This document shows, in pieces, positions 57,904 to 64,000 of a stretch of 64,000 nucleotides of DNA (position 1 is its first letter; each line of letters starts with the position of its first letter). Position numbers and translations under genes: made by a program. The notes beneath the pieces are model-generated. The model searched no databases, was not told where the DNA came from, and saw only the letters and a program-made list of their open reading frames with translations. Source of the DNA: Pseudomonas asuensis (lineage in GTDB: Bacteria > Pseudomonadota > Gammaproteobacteria > Pseudomonadales > Pseudomonadaceae); the NCBI RefSeq assembly GCF_014646755.1, contig NZ_BMNW01000001.1, forward strand, positions 762,039-826,038, in the 5' to 3' direction.

Positions 57904-59264
57904 GCAGGATCTCCTTCACGCAGTGCAGTTGCCAGCTTGCCGTGCAGACCACCAAAACCGCCGTTACTCATGATGACCACATGAGTCTTGCCTTGTGCTT
58001 CGCTTTTCACGCGCGCAATGATGGCGTCCAGCGAGTCGCAGACAACAGCAGGAACAGGGCAGCCCCCCGCTGTTCCTGCCAGGTCCCAGCCCAGGTTCGG
58101 TGGCGCGTACCAGATAACGGAATCAGCCAAACGAACACTGTCCGGCAAGCCCTCGCGATGAGCACCCAACTTCATGGAATTAGACCGCGGCTCGATAACG
58201 GCAATAATGGACTCTTTCCCTACGCGCGCGCGCAGCCCTTGAAGCGTGGTCGCAATGGCAGTGGGATGATGAGCAAAATCATCATAGATCGTGACACCCT
58301 CAATTTCGGCAACCGTTTCCATTCGACGCTTGACGCTTTTGAAGGCGCTTAATGCCTCAATGCCCTGTACCGGCACAACGCCTACATGCCGCGCCGCTGC
58401 AAGCGTCGCCAAGGCATTGGCGACGTTATGCTGACCCGTCAGGGGCCATTCCACGGTTCCTTGCTTTTGCCCATCAAAAATCACTTCGAACCGCGAGCCA
58501 TCCTCATGGAGCAACCGAGCCTGCCATTGACCACCCTCGCCTGTCGTCTGAACCGGCGTCCAGCACCCCATCGTTAGCACGTGGGACAGCGCTTTTTCAG
58601 CTGTTGGGTGAATGATCAGCCCTTCGCTCGGAACAGTACGCACCAGATGATGAAACTGCCGCTCGATAGCTTCTAGATCGGGAAAGATGTCAGCATGATC
58701 GAACTCAAGATTATTCAAAATTACTGTTCGTGGGCGGTAGTGAACGAACTTGGAGCGCTTATCGAAAAAGGCACTGTCATACTCGTCCGCCTCTACTACG
58801 AAAAAAGGCGTCCCGCCCAACCGAGCTGACACACCAAAATTTTGTGGCACACCACCAATTAAAAAGCCCGGACTCATACCGGCATGCTCTAACACCCAGG
58901 CCAGCATACTTGTAGTCGTAGTCTTGCCATGAGTACCCGCCACTGCCAGGACCCAGCGTCCCTGTAGCACATGATCCGCCAGCCATTGCGGCCCGGAAAC
59001 ATAGGGCAAGCCTTTATTCAGAACGTATTCAACAGCTGGATTACCGCGAGAGAGTGCATTGCCAATCACCACCAGATCAGGCGTCGGCTCAAGATGGGCA
59101 GGCTCGTATCCCTGCATCAGCTCAATACCCTGAGCCTCCAACTGTGTGCTCATTGGGGGATAGACATTGGCATCGGAGCCGGTTACCCGATGACCCAGTT
59201 CCTTGGCCAACACGGCCAGAGAACCCATAAACGTCCCGCAGATGCCGAGAATGTGGATATGCAT
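57900..59264 (-). CDS. mpl: UDP-N-acetylmuramate:L-alanyl-gamma-D-glutamyl-meso-diaminopimelate ligase
   Basis: Mpl re-uses murein tripeptide by joining it to UDP-MurNAc in cell-wall recycling. The 454-residue Mur ligase begins 'MHIHILGICGTFMGSLAVLAKELG' region (positions 1-24, key GICGTFMG), with ATP loop 'VAGTHGKTTTTSML', 'EADEYDSAFFDKRSKF' and 'YDDFAHHPTAIATTL'. These distinguish Mpl from MurC. It is first in mpl-ubiX-yceK. Confidence 0.96.
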   Translation of the reverse strand: MHIHILGICGTFMGSLAVLAKELGHRVTGSDANVYPPMSTQLEAQGIELMQGYEPAHLEPTPDLVVIGNALSRGNPAVEYVLNKGLPYVSGPQWLADHVLQGRWVLAVAGTHGKTTTTSMLAWVLEHAGMSPGFLIGGVPQNFGVSARLGGTPFFVVEADEYDSAFFDKRSKFVHYRPRTVILNNLEFDHADIFPDLEAIERQFHHLVRTVPSEGLIIHPTAEKALSHVLTMGCWTPVQTTGEGGQWQARLLHEDGSRFEVIFDGQKQGTVEWPLTGQHNVANALATLAAARHVGVVPVQGIEALSAFKSVKRRMETVAEIEGVTIYDDFAHHPTAIATTLQGLRARVGKESIIAVIEPRSNSMKLGAHREGLPDSVRLADSVIWYAPPNLGWDLAGTAGGCPVPAVVCDSLDAIIARVKSEAQGKTHVVIMSNGGFGGLHGKLATALREGDPA

Positions 59265-59324
59265 GAATAACCTCTAGCAGGCAGAGCCTTGGCAGCCCCG
59301 TTGAAAACTCGCCGAAGGTTAGCA

Positions 59325-59346
59325 CAGCAGGGCACGTGCCCTGCTG
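59325..59346. repeat. 22-bp perfect palindrome in the mpl / dedA divergent gap
   Basis: CAGCAGGGCAC followed by its exact reverse complement GTGCCCTGCTG, with no spacer and a CACGTG centre. It lies 61 bp upstream of the mpl start and about 190 bp before dedA. A dimer-protein operator or a cruciform is possible. No T-run follows, so it is not a typical terminator. Confidence 0.7.
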
Positions 59347-59537
59347 ACTAGGGCAGTGGCAGCCTCACAAAATTCTTCACCGTGTTTTGCTTGTAGTGTT
59401 TTGCAACCATTAAGAAAGCGGATATCCGTGCTGCAGGTCGCAAATCGTACTGTGCTGTCCGACCCAACGGCTACTGGCGACATAGAGTCATCAGCCTATA
59501 ATGACCCCTTCGACCCGCCGCCATAGATAGGCTGTAC

Positions 59538-60194
59538 ATGGACTTTAACCCGATCGACCTGATCCTTCACCTCGACGTTTACCTTGAAATGCTGGTCAAC
59601 AACTATGGGTCATGGATTTATTTCATCCTGTTCCTGGTTATTTTTTGCGAGACCGGCCTTGTTGTAATGCCGTTCCTTCCGGGCGACTCACTGTTGTTCA
59701 TTGCCGGTGCCATTTGCGCCACAGGTGGCATGGACCCTTGGCTCCTGGGCAGCTTGCTCGCTTTTGCTGCCATCGCTGGCGACAGTACCAACTATGTCAT
59801 TGGCCGAACGCTGGGCGAGAAACTGTTCTCCCGGCCCAACTCCAAGATATTCCGTCGTGATTACCTCCTGCGTACTCAAGCGTTTTATGCTCGGCATGGC
59901 GGTAAAACCATTACACTGGCGCGCTTCCTGCCTATCATCCGTACATTCGCTCCGTTTGTTGCCGGCGTCGGGCACATGAACTACTTCCGCTTCCTGGGCT
60001 TTAGCATCCTGGGCACCTTTTTGTGGGTGGGCGGCCTGGTGACACTAGGCTACTTCTTTGGCAACGTACCCTTCATCAAACAGCACCTGTCCATGTTGGT
60101 CATTGCCATCATTGCCATCTCTCTGCTTCCAATGATCATCAGCATGGTCAACAGCCGTTTACGTCCGGCCTCCAGCCGAAGCGAACTCGGTTGA
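59538..60194 (+). CDS. DedA-family inner-membrane protein
   Basis: DedA proteins are polytopic transporters; some flip undecaprenyl phosphate or keep proton-motive-force homeostasis. The 218-residue protein has about five membrane segments and the family motifs: 'FCETGLVVMPFLPGDSLLF' with conserved Glu and Asp, 'AFAAIAGDSTNYVIGR', and 'FLPIIRTFAPFVAGVGHM' with the essential Arg and Pro. Substrate not told by the sequence. It is monocistronic, with a large hairpin after it. Confidence 0.93.
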   Translation: MDFNPIDLILHLDVYLEMLVNNYGSWIYFILFLVIFCETGLVVMPFLPGDSLLFIAGAICATGGMDPWLLGSLLAFAAIAGDSTNYVIGRTLGEKLFSRPNSKIFRRDYLLRTQAFYARHGGKTITLARFLPIIRTFAPFVAGVGHMNYFRFLGFSILGTFLWVGGLVTLGYFFGNVPFIKQHLSMLVIAIIAISLLPMIISMVNSRLRPASSRSELG

Positions 60195-60212
60195 TCCTGT
60201 AGTCTCTGCCCG

Positions 60213-60257
60213 CCTGGCAGGACCGGCATATCCTCAAGCGGATATCGGTCCTGCCAG
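60213..60257 (+). terminator. Long hairpin after dedA
   Basis: CTGGCAGGACCG plus ATATCC (60213-60233) pairs with 60240-60257 over 18 bp with a two-base GC bulge and a six-base loop. It lies 19 bp after the dedA stop. There is no T-run, so termination is possible but not certain. Confidence 0.5.
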
Positions 60258-60729
60258 CGCCAGGGGCCAAGGTCACGTCCCTCTTTCCATCCTGACAAGG
60301 CTCAAAAGCCGAGATGACACCCAGCTTAAACAACGCAGCGCCCCCTTTCCGACTCATAAGCCCATAACCTTGCTGGGCGATGTGACTCTTGGTGGACAGG
60401 ATCGATATGCTGAAGGCAGCAATAGGGCTTAGCTGCAAAATCTAAGCATCATCGTGTGGTCGGGTTGTAGGACGTGCGGTGACTGGCATGGCTACAATCC
60501 AGTCATCCATGAGCAACGCATAAGCTCCATGACGCGCCACCTTTAGACTAGAAAATGGCAATCGCTCAGTGGACGAGGCCTTTCAGACTGCTTGTAACCG
60601 CGGCGGTCAACGGCTTGAACAAGGTATTGAAGCGTTAGCTATTTCCTGCGCTCGATAAAGCTTTTGCTCTTTGCCATAAATATTTCACTTGTAAACCAGA
60701 TACCTCCATAAAGCGTCTCTGGAGGTCTA

Positions 60730-60780
60730 TGTGCAGCTGCTTTGGTTCTTTCACCAGAATCCACTCTAAGCAACTGCACA
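60730..60780. repeat. Imperfect 13-bp inverted repeat near the end of the MscS-type gene
   Basis: TGTGCAGCTGCTT (60730-60742) and AAGCAACTGCACA (60768-60780) are complementary at 12 of 13 positions, 25 bases apart. It lies 18 bp past the channel gene stop on the minus strand. It may be a 3' mRNA structure or the ends of a small mobile remnant. Confidence 0.4.
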
Positions 60781-60798
60781 TCCTCACTCAGCGAAACG

Positions 60799-61896
60799 TT
60801 ACTTCTGCACCATCCTGCTCTCATCTACATCAGATGATGCACGCTGAATGACTGGCACATCCTCCAGAAACTCCAATGAGCGAACCGGCATACCAAACTT
60901 GATTTGACGCTGTTCAAGCTCCTTCAGCAGTGCCATGTTGATGCTTTGCTGGATATCCATGTATTGGTTGTAGTCTGAACTCAACACGTAATACACCACC
61001 TCGAACTTCAGAGCGTTACTTTCCAATGCGAGTAAGTGCGCACGGTCGAACCGTGTTTTCTCCAATGACGTAATAATCTGCTTAACCAGCGGTGCAACCT
61101 CAGCCACTTTTTCTGTAGGCGTCCGATAACTGATATCAAACTGAAACAGCACTCGCCGCTCGGACATGCGCTTGTAGTTGTGAATGGTCTGCTGTAGCAA
61201 CTGGGTATTGGAACAAATGACTTGTTCGCCACTTAGGCTACGGATGCGGGTGGTTTTCAGGCCGATATATTCGATAGAGCCTGCGATATCACCAAAGACA
61301 ACAAAGTCGCCTTGCTCAAACGGCTTATCGATCCCGATCGAAAGCGAGGCGAACAAGTCGCTCAATACGTTTTGTACCGCCAGGGCCACCGCAATACCGC
61401 CAATCCCCAGGCTCGCTACAAACGCCGTAATATCAACGCCCAGATTCGCCAGAACAGACAACAGCACGACAGCCCACAAGGCTGTCCGAACCATGAGCGA
61501 AATCATAGTCATCGTCAGCTGGCTACGCTGATGGCCCGATTTACTGCTCAATGCCGAACGCGCCCATAGCAAAACAGCGGCGTCCATCCACAAGCCAAAT
61601 TGCAAAGCCAGCACCAGAAACCAAATATGGCTGACCCGGGACTCCCAGGCAGGGCTCAGGTCAATGACGTAAAGCCCCATTTGAATAGCCATGAGCAAAA
61701 TCAACAGCCGACTCGTTCGGCCTATGATTTCACCCAGGTAATGGGTCCAGCCGTGGCTACTACGGCTGGACCATGAAGCGATACGACCGGTGATAGCGGT
61801 AATAAGCCGCCGAATAACTATGTAACTGATAAGTGTAATGACAAGCGCCAGCGCCAGATTGATCGCTGTAGATTCATTAATCCAATTGAACGACAT
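60799..61896 (-). CDS. MscS-family mechanosensitive ion channel
   Basis: These small-conductance channels open on osmotic down-shock. The 365-residue protein has about four membrane segments in its first 170 residues. The pore-lining helix is in 'FVASLGIGGIAVALAVQNVLSDLFASLSI', a typical Gly/Ala-rich MscS TM3. The beta domain follows ('FVVFGDIAGSIEYIGLKTTRIRSLSGEQVICSN'), then the C-terminal alpha/beta domain. It is longer than E. coli MscS at the N-terminus, nearer to YbdG/YnaI types. The start at 61896 is an ATG with GGGAG upstream; a TTG six codons earlier is unlikely. Confidence 0.92.
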   Translation of the reverse strand: MSFNWINESTAINLALALVITLISYIVIRRLITAITGRIASWSSRSSHGWTHYLGEIIGRTSRLLILLMAIQMGLYVIDLSPAWESRVSHIWFLVLALQFGLWMDAAVLLWARSALSSKSGHQRSQLTMTMISLMVRTALWAVVLLSVLANLGVDITAFVASLGIGGIAVALAVQNVLSDLFASLSIGIDKPFEQGDFVVFGDIAGSIEYIGLKTTRIRSLSGEQVICSNTQLLQQTIHNYKRMSERRVLFQFDISYRTPTEKVAEVAPLVKQIITSLEKTRFDRAHLLALESNALKFEVVYYVLSSDYNQYMDIQQSINMALLKELEQRQIKFGMPVRSLEFLEDVPVIQRASSDVDESRMVQK

Positions 61897-62013
61897 GCCG
61901 GAGTTTTCTCCCAATCAGAGGAAATCTGCCCTGTCCTCATGCAGGAGGGCTCCTTTTTTCGGGTTCGATGTTCCTTCAAAGTTCCGGCTTTGAACCTTAT
62001 CCCACACCAAGGC

Positions 62014-62042
62014 TCGAATCGCGGGTTAAATATGCCTATACT
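62014..62042 (+). promoter_or_regulatory. Possible promoter of ppa
   Basis: TCGAAT (62014-62019), 17 bases, TATACT (62037-62042). The -10 box is good and the -35 box weak. It lies 45 bp before the ppa start. Confidence 0.4.
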
Positions 62043-62086
62043 CCAAGCCACATCAATTTGGCCTACCAACAAAGGTGAGTCGCTCT

Positions 62087-62614
62087 ATGAGCTATAGCAA
62101 GATTCCGGCCGGCAAAGACGTGCCGAACGACATCTACGTCGCGATTGAAATCCCGGCTAACCATGCACCTATCAAATACGAGATCGACAAAGACAGCGAT
62201 ACGCTGTTCGTCGACCGGTTCATGGCTACCCCGATGTTTTATCCGGCCAACTATGGCTACATCCCCAACACTCTGGCTGACGATGGCGATCCCCTCGACG
62301 TGCTCGTCGTAACGCCTTACCCCGTGACACCAGGTGCAGTCATTCGCGCGCGCCCTGTAGGCGTACTGCACATGACCGACGAAGCCGGTGGCGATGCAAA
62401 ATTAGTTGCCGTTCCGCATGACAAACTGTCTGTGCTGTACCATGATGTAAAAGAATACACTGACTTGCCGGCTCTGCTGCTGGAGCAGATCAAGCACTTC
62501 TTCGAGAACTACAAGGATCTTGAAAAAGGCAAGTGGGCAAAAGTTGAACGCTGGGGCAATGCTGAAGAAGCCCGTGCGGAGATCTTAAAGGCAGTCGCGG
62601 CTTACCAAAAATAA
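62087..62614 (+). CDS. ppa: Inorganic pyrophosphatase (family I)
   Basis: Ppa hydrolyses pyrophosphate and drives biosynthetic reactions in the cytoplasm. The 175-residue enzyme has '[25 protein letters not shown]' with the metal-binding DxDPxD motif, Lys/Tyr residues of the active site ('[17 protein letters not shown]') and 'KVERWG' at the end. The start at 62087 follows AAAGGTGAG. The GTG at 62075 is inside that site and rejected. A strong terminator follows. Confidence 0.97.
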   Translation: MSYSKIPAGKDVPNDIYVAIEIPANHAPIKYEIDKDSDTLFVDRFMATPMFYPANYGYIPNTLADDGDPLDVLVVTPYPVTPGAVIRARPVGVLHMTDEAGGDAKLVAVPHDKLSVLYHDVKEYTDLPALLLEQIKHFFENYKDLEKGKWAKVERWGNAEEARAEILKAVAAYQK

Positions 62615-62631
62615 GTCGTTACTACCTCACG

Positions 62632-62655
62632 AAGCCGGCCACAAGCCGGCTTTTT
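62632..62655 (+). terminator. Rho-independent terminator of ppa
   Basis: Stem AAGCCGGC (62632-62639) pairs with GCCGGCTT (62645-62652), ending in TTTTT. Confidence 0.93.
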
Positions 62656-63027
62656 AATGCCTGTCCGTTAGAGATGTTACTGACCAGACGGCGCGATTAC
62701 GTGCAGTAACGTAACTAGAGCGCTAGCAAAGTACATTTGGTTCGTCCATTTCAAAGAAAGTGCACGTGAAATCAAACTGTCATCACCTGGCGCGATAGTT
62801 ACTGTAAGTGTTGGCCAGCGAACAGACAGATTCGATGGGTAACACCCTATAGAGTGCAATTCCTTTCGGGCCCATGCTCCGGCATCCGCCCTACCGTATA
62901 CGGTCTTGTCCTGGCGCTTACCCCATCGGCCCTGGACAGGGCCGTTCTTATTTCCGCTGTAAGTATTTGCTCAGCCTTTAAGCCTCTGCTAGTGTCCCGC
63001 GATTGTGTATTACCCCCGAGATTGCCA
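62656..63027 (+). other. Upstream region of xseB-ispA with a terminator-like hairpin
   Basis: No coding frame is supported in these 372 bp. CGGCCCT (62927-62933) pairs with AGGGCCG (62938-62944) over a GGAC loop and is followed by TTCTTATTT, which looks like a plus-strand terminator 75 bp before xseB. Upstream are further small stems, for example ATGC-tccg-GCAT near 62873-62884 and the palindrome ACCGTATACGGT near 62893-62904. Together they suggest a small RNA or an attenuated leader; no known riboswitch class is recognised. Confidence 0.4.
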
Positions 63028-63270
63028 ATGGCCCGCAAGAAAGCTCCCGATTTCGAACACTCCCTGGCAGAGCTACAAACCCTGGTCGAGCGCCTGGAAA
63101 GCGGTGAGCTTTCCCTTGAAGAATCATTGGGTGCATTTGAGCAAGGTATTCGCCTTACCCGCGAATGCCAGAGTGCCCTGAGTCAGGCCGAGCAGAAAGT
63201 CCAGACTCTGCTCGAGCGCGATGGCGTCCTGACCGAGACGCCTTTTGATATACAAGGCGACGACACATGA
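63028..63270 (+). CDS. xseB: Exodeoxyribonuclease VII small subunit
   Basis: XseB joins XseA in the single-strand exonuclease VII. The 80-residue protein has the family pattern '[33 protein letters not shown]' (positions about 9-41, key LE-GEL-LEESL residues). The in-frame extension from 62854 has no ribosome site and is not coding. Its stop overlaps the ispA start (ATGA), so the two are translationally coupled. Confidence 0.96.
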   Translation: MARKKAPDFEHSLAELQTLVERLESGELSLEESLGAFEQGIRLTRECQSALSQAEQKVQTLLERDGVLTETPFDIQGDDT

Positions 63271-64000
63271 TCAAGGCTTACCAGGCTCGCAGCCAGGCGC
63301 GTGTTGACGCTGTGCTGGAAACCCTATTCGTGTCTCCACGCCCGGAGCTCAATCGCCTCTATGAAGCCATGCGCTACAGCGTTATGGGCGGTGGCAAGCG
63401 TGTGCGTCCCTTATTGGTCTATGCAGCCTGCGAGGCGCTTGGGGGCGAGCCGTCTCAAGCCGATAACGCCGCCTGTGCCGTCGAGCTGATTCATGCTTAC
63501 TCGCTCGTGCATGACGACCTGCCTGCCATGGACGATGACGATCTGCGCCGTGGTCGCCCAACGACCCATAAAGCCTACGACGAAGCGTGTGCCATTCTGG
63601 CAGGCGATGCCCTGCAAACGTTCGCCGTGGAAGTGTTGACCAACGCACCGCAAGCGGCTGAGACTCGCCTGGAAATGCTTAATGTCCTAGCCCAAGCCTC
63701 GGGGCCAGCGGGTATGGTGGGAGGACAAGCGATTGATCTGGAGTCGGTCGGTAAACACATAGACCAGCCTGCGCTGGAAGTCATGCATCGCCACAAGACG
63801 GGAGCACTGATCGAAGCCAGTGTTCGTCTGGGTGCATTGGCTAGCGGCAAGGCTACACCTGAACAGCTGGACGCTTTGAGCCGCTACGCCCGTGCTGTAG
63901 GGTTGGCCTTCCAGGTACAGGATGACGTCCTGGATGTAGAGAGCGATACGGCAACCCTCGGCAAGCGCCAGGGTGCAGACATTGCGCGAGATAAACCCAC
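63267..64000 (+). CDS. ispA: Farnesyl diphosphate synthase IspA (3' end outside window)
   Basis: IspA condenses isopentenyl and dimethylallyl diphosphate to farnesyl diphosphate for quinones, undecaprenol and haem. About 244 codons are visible, and the frame is still open at the window edge. It starts '[18 protein letters not shown]'. The product-binding '[10 protein letters not shown]', first Asp-rich motif '[14 protein letters not shown]', 'HRHKTGALI' and second Asp-rich motif 'QVQDDVLD' are all present. It overlaps xseB by four bases. dxs normally follows in pseudomonads. Confidence 0.97.
   Translation, partial: MIKAYQARSQARVDAVLETLFVSPRPELNRLYEAMRYSVMGGGKRVRPLLVYAACEALGGEPSQADNAACAVELIHAYSLVHDDLPAMDDDDLRRGRPTTHKAYDEACAILAGDALQTFAVEVLTNAPQAAETRLEMLNVLAQASGPAGMVGGQAIDLESVGKHIDQPALEVMHRHKTGALIEASVRLGALASGKATPEQLDALSRYARAVGLAFQVQDDVLDVESDTATLGKRQGADIARDKP

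Larger units (their letters stand above)
60195..60798. other. 604-bp gap between dedA and the MscS-type gene
   Basis: This gap holds a long hairpin (60213-60257), an imperfect 13-bp inverted repeat (60730-60780) and a shorter ACCTCCA/TGGAGGT repeat near 60700-60727. Short open frames exist on both strands (96 and 61 codons on minus, about 40 on plus after a GGAGG), but none has a recognisable product. It may be a degraded gene or an untranslated region. Confidence 0.5.

Noticed and set aside
60639-60824. 61-codon minus-strand frame overlapping the end of the MscS-type gene
   Set aside because: No start signal, no family recognised, out of frame with the channel gene; may be chance.
60729-60851. 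40-codon frame starting after a perfect GGAGGTCT on the plus strand
   Set aside because: The GGAGG is one arm of an inverted repeat, the frame runs antisense into the MscS-type gene and the peptide has no protein-like pattern. Only conservation data could revive it.
62787-62810. GacA-type upstream element (TGTAAG-N6-CTTACA) near 62.8 kb
   Set aside because: Only the left half TGTAAG is present; the right half does not match, so an Rsm-type sRNA is not supported.

Overview
This window reads as a chromosomal segment of a gammaproteobacterium of the genus Pseudomonas, or a very close relative. The evidence is an azurin precursor with all copper ligands, a FimX-type degenerate GGDEF/EAL protein beside serB, a CQTHHR-type RhdA rhodanese, and the order dnaB-rplI-(DUF2232)-rpsR-rpsF ... 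rlmB-rnr ... purA-hisZ-hflC-hflK-hflX-hfq-miaA-mutL-amiB-tsaE-nnrD / queG / orn / rsgA / motB-motA / rhdA-psd / fimX / serB. As I remember it, that order matches the PA4931-PA4961 region of P. aeruginosa. The species is not decided by the sequence. A moderate-GC pseudomonad is an inference.

Layout. 1-8.7 kb is accessory: the 3' end of a TetR-family regulator, azurin, a LOG-family phosphoribohydrolase, two near-identical SDR dehydrogenases flanking a phosphomannose-isomerase-like gene, and two exported phosphoesterases (a UshA-type lipoprotein and a Tat-exported AcpA-type phosphatase). 8.7-21 kb, on the minus strand, holds a YgiQ radical-SAM protein, dnaB, the rpsF-rpsR-DUF2232-rplI ribosomal operon, a two-gene phosphorelay (hybrid kinase plus single-domain response regulator), and the overlapping rnr-rlmB pair. 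A tRNA-Leu(CAG) with its own strong promoter sits on the plus strand at 21.2 kb.

21.4-34.4 kb, on the minus strand, is the conserved superoperon nnrD-tsaE-amiB-mutL-miaA-hfq-hflX-hflK-hflC, followed by hisZ-purA. It combines metabolite repair, tRNA modification, cell-wall splitting, mismatch repair, the Hfq RNA chaperone and the FtsH-modulating HflKC complex. 34.4-43.6 kb holds queG, orn, a membrane-anchored methyltransferase, rsgA, the stator genes motA-motB with a FliA-like promoter, an HDOD protein, rhdA and psd. 43.7-52.3 kb is a signalling and envelope block: a PilZ-like protein, FimX, serB, a divergent Smp/YtjB-type membrane protein, and an exported protein combining about eleven MORN repeats with a legumain-like (C13) cysteine protease domain.

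52.4-64 kb holds an NAD(P)-binding reductase, a LysR regulator divergent from L-serine ammonia-lyase, a YbaK deacylase, ribB under a clear FMN riboswitch, yceK-ubiX-mpl, dedA, an MscS-type channel, ppa, and xseB-ispA (ispA cut by the window end). In P. aeruginosa, ubiX-mpl, ppa, xseB-ispA and ribB belong to a different neighbourhood (PA4018-PA4054 from memory), so a synteny joint lies near 52-56 kb.

No CRISPR array, prophage, insertion sequence or rRNA gene was seen. The most unusual items are the MORN-C13 protease, the twin-SDR/isomerase cassette, several long perfect inverted repeats in gene-poor gaps (6.76 kb, 59.33 kb, 60.2 kb), and a possible structured RNA ending in a terminator-like hairpin just ahead of xseB.
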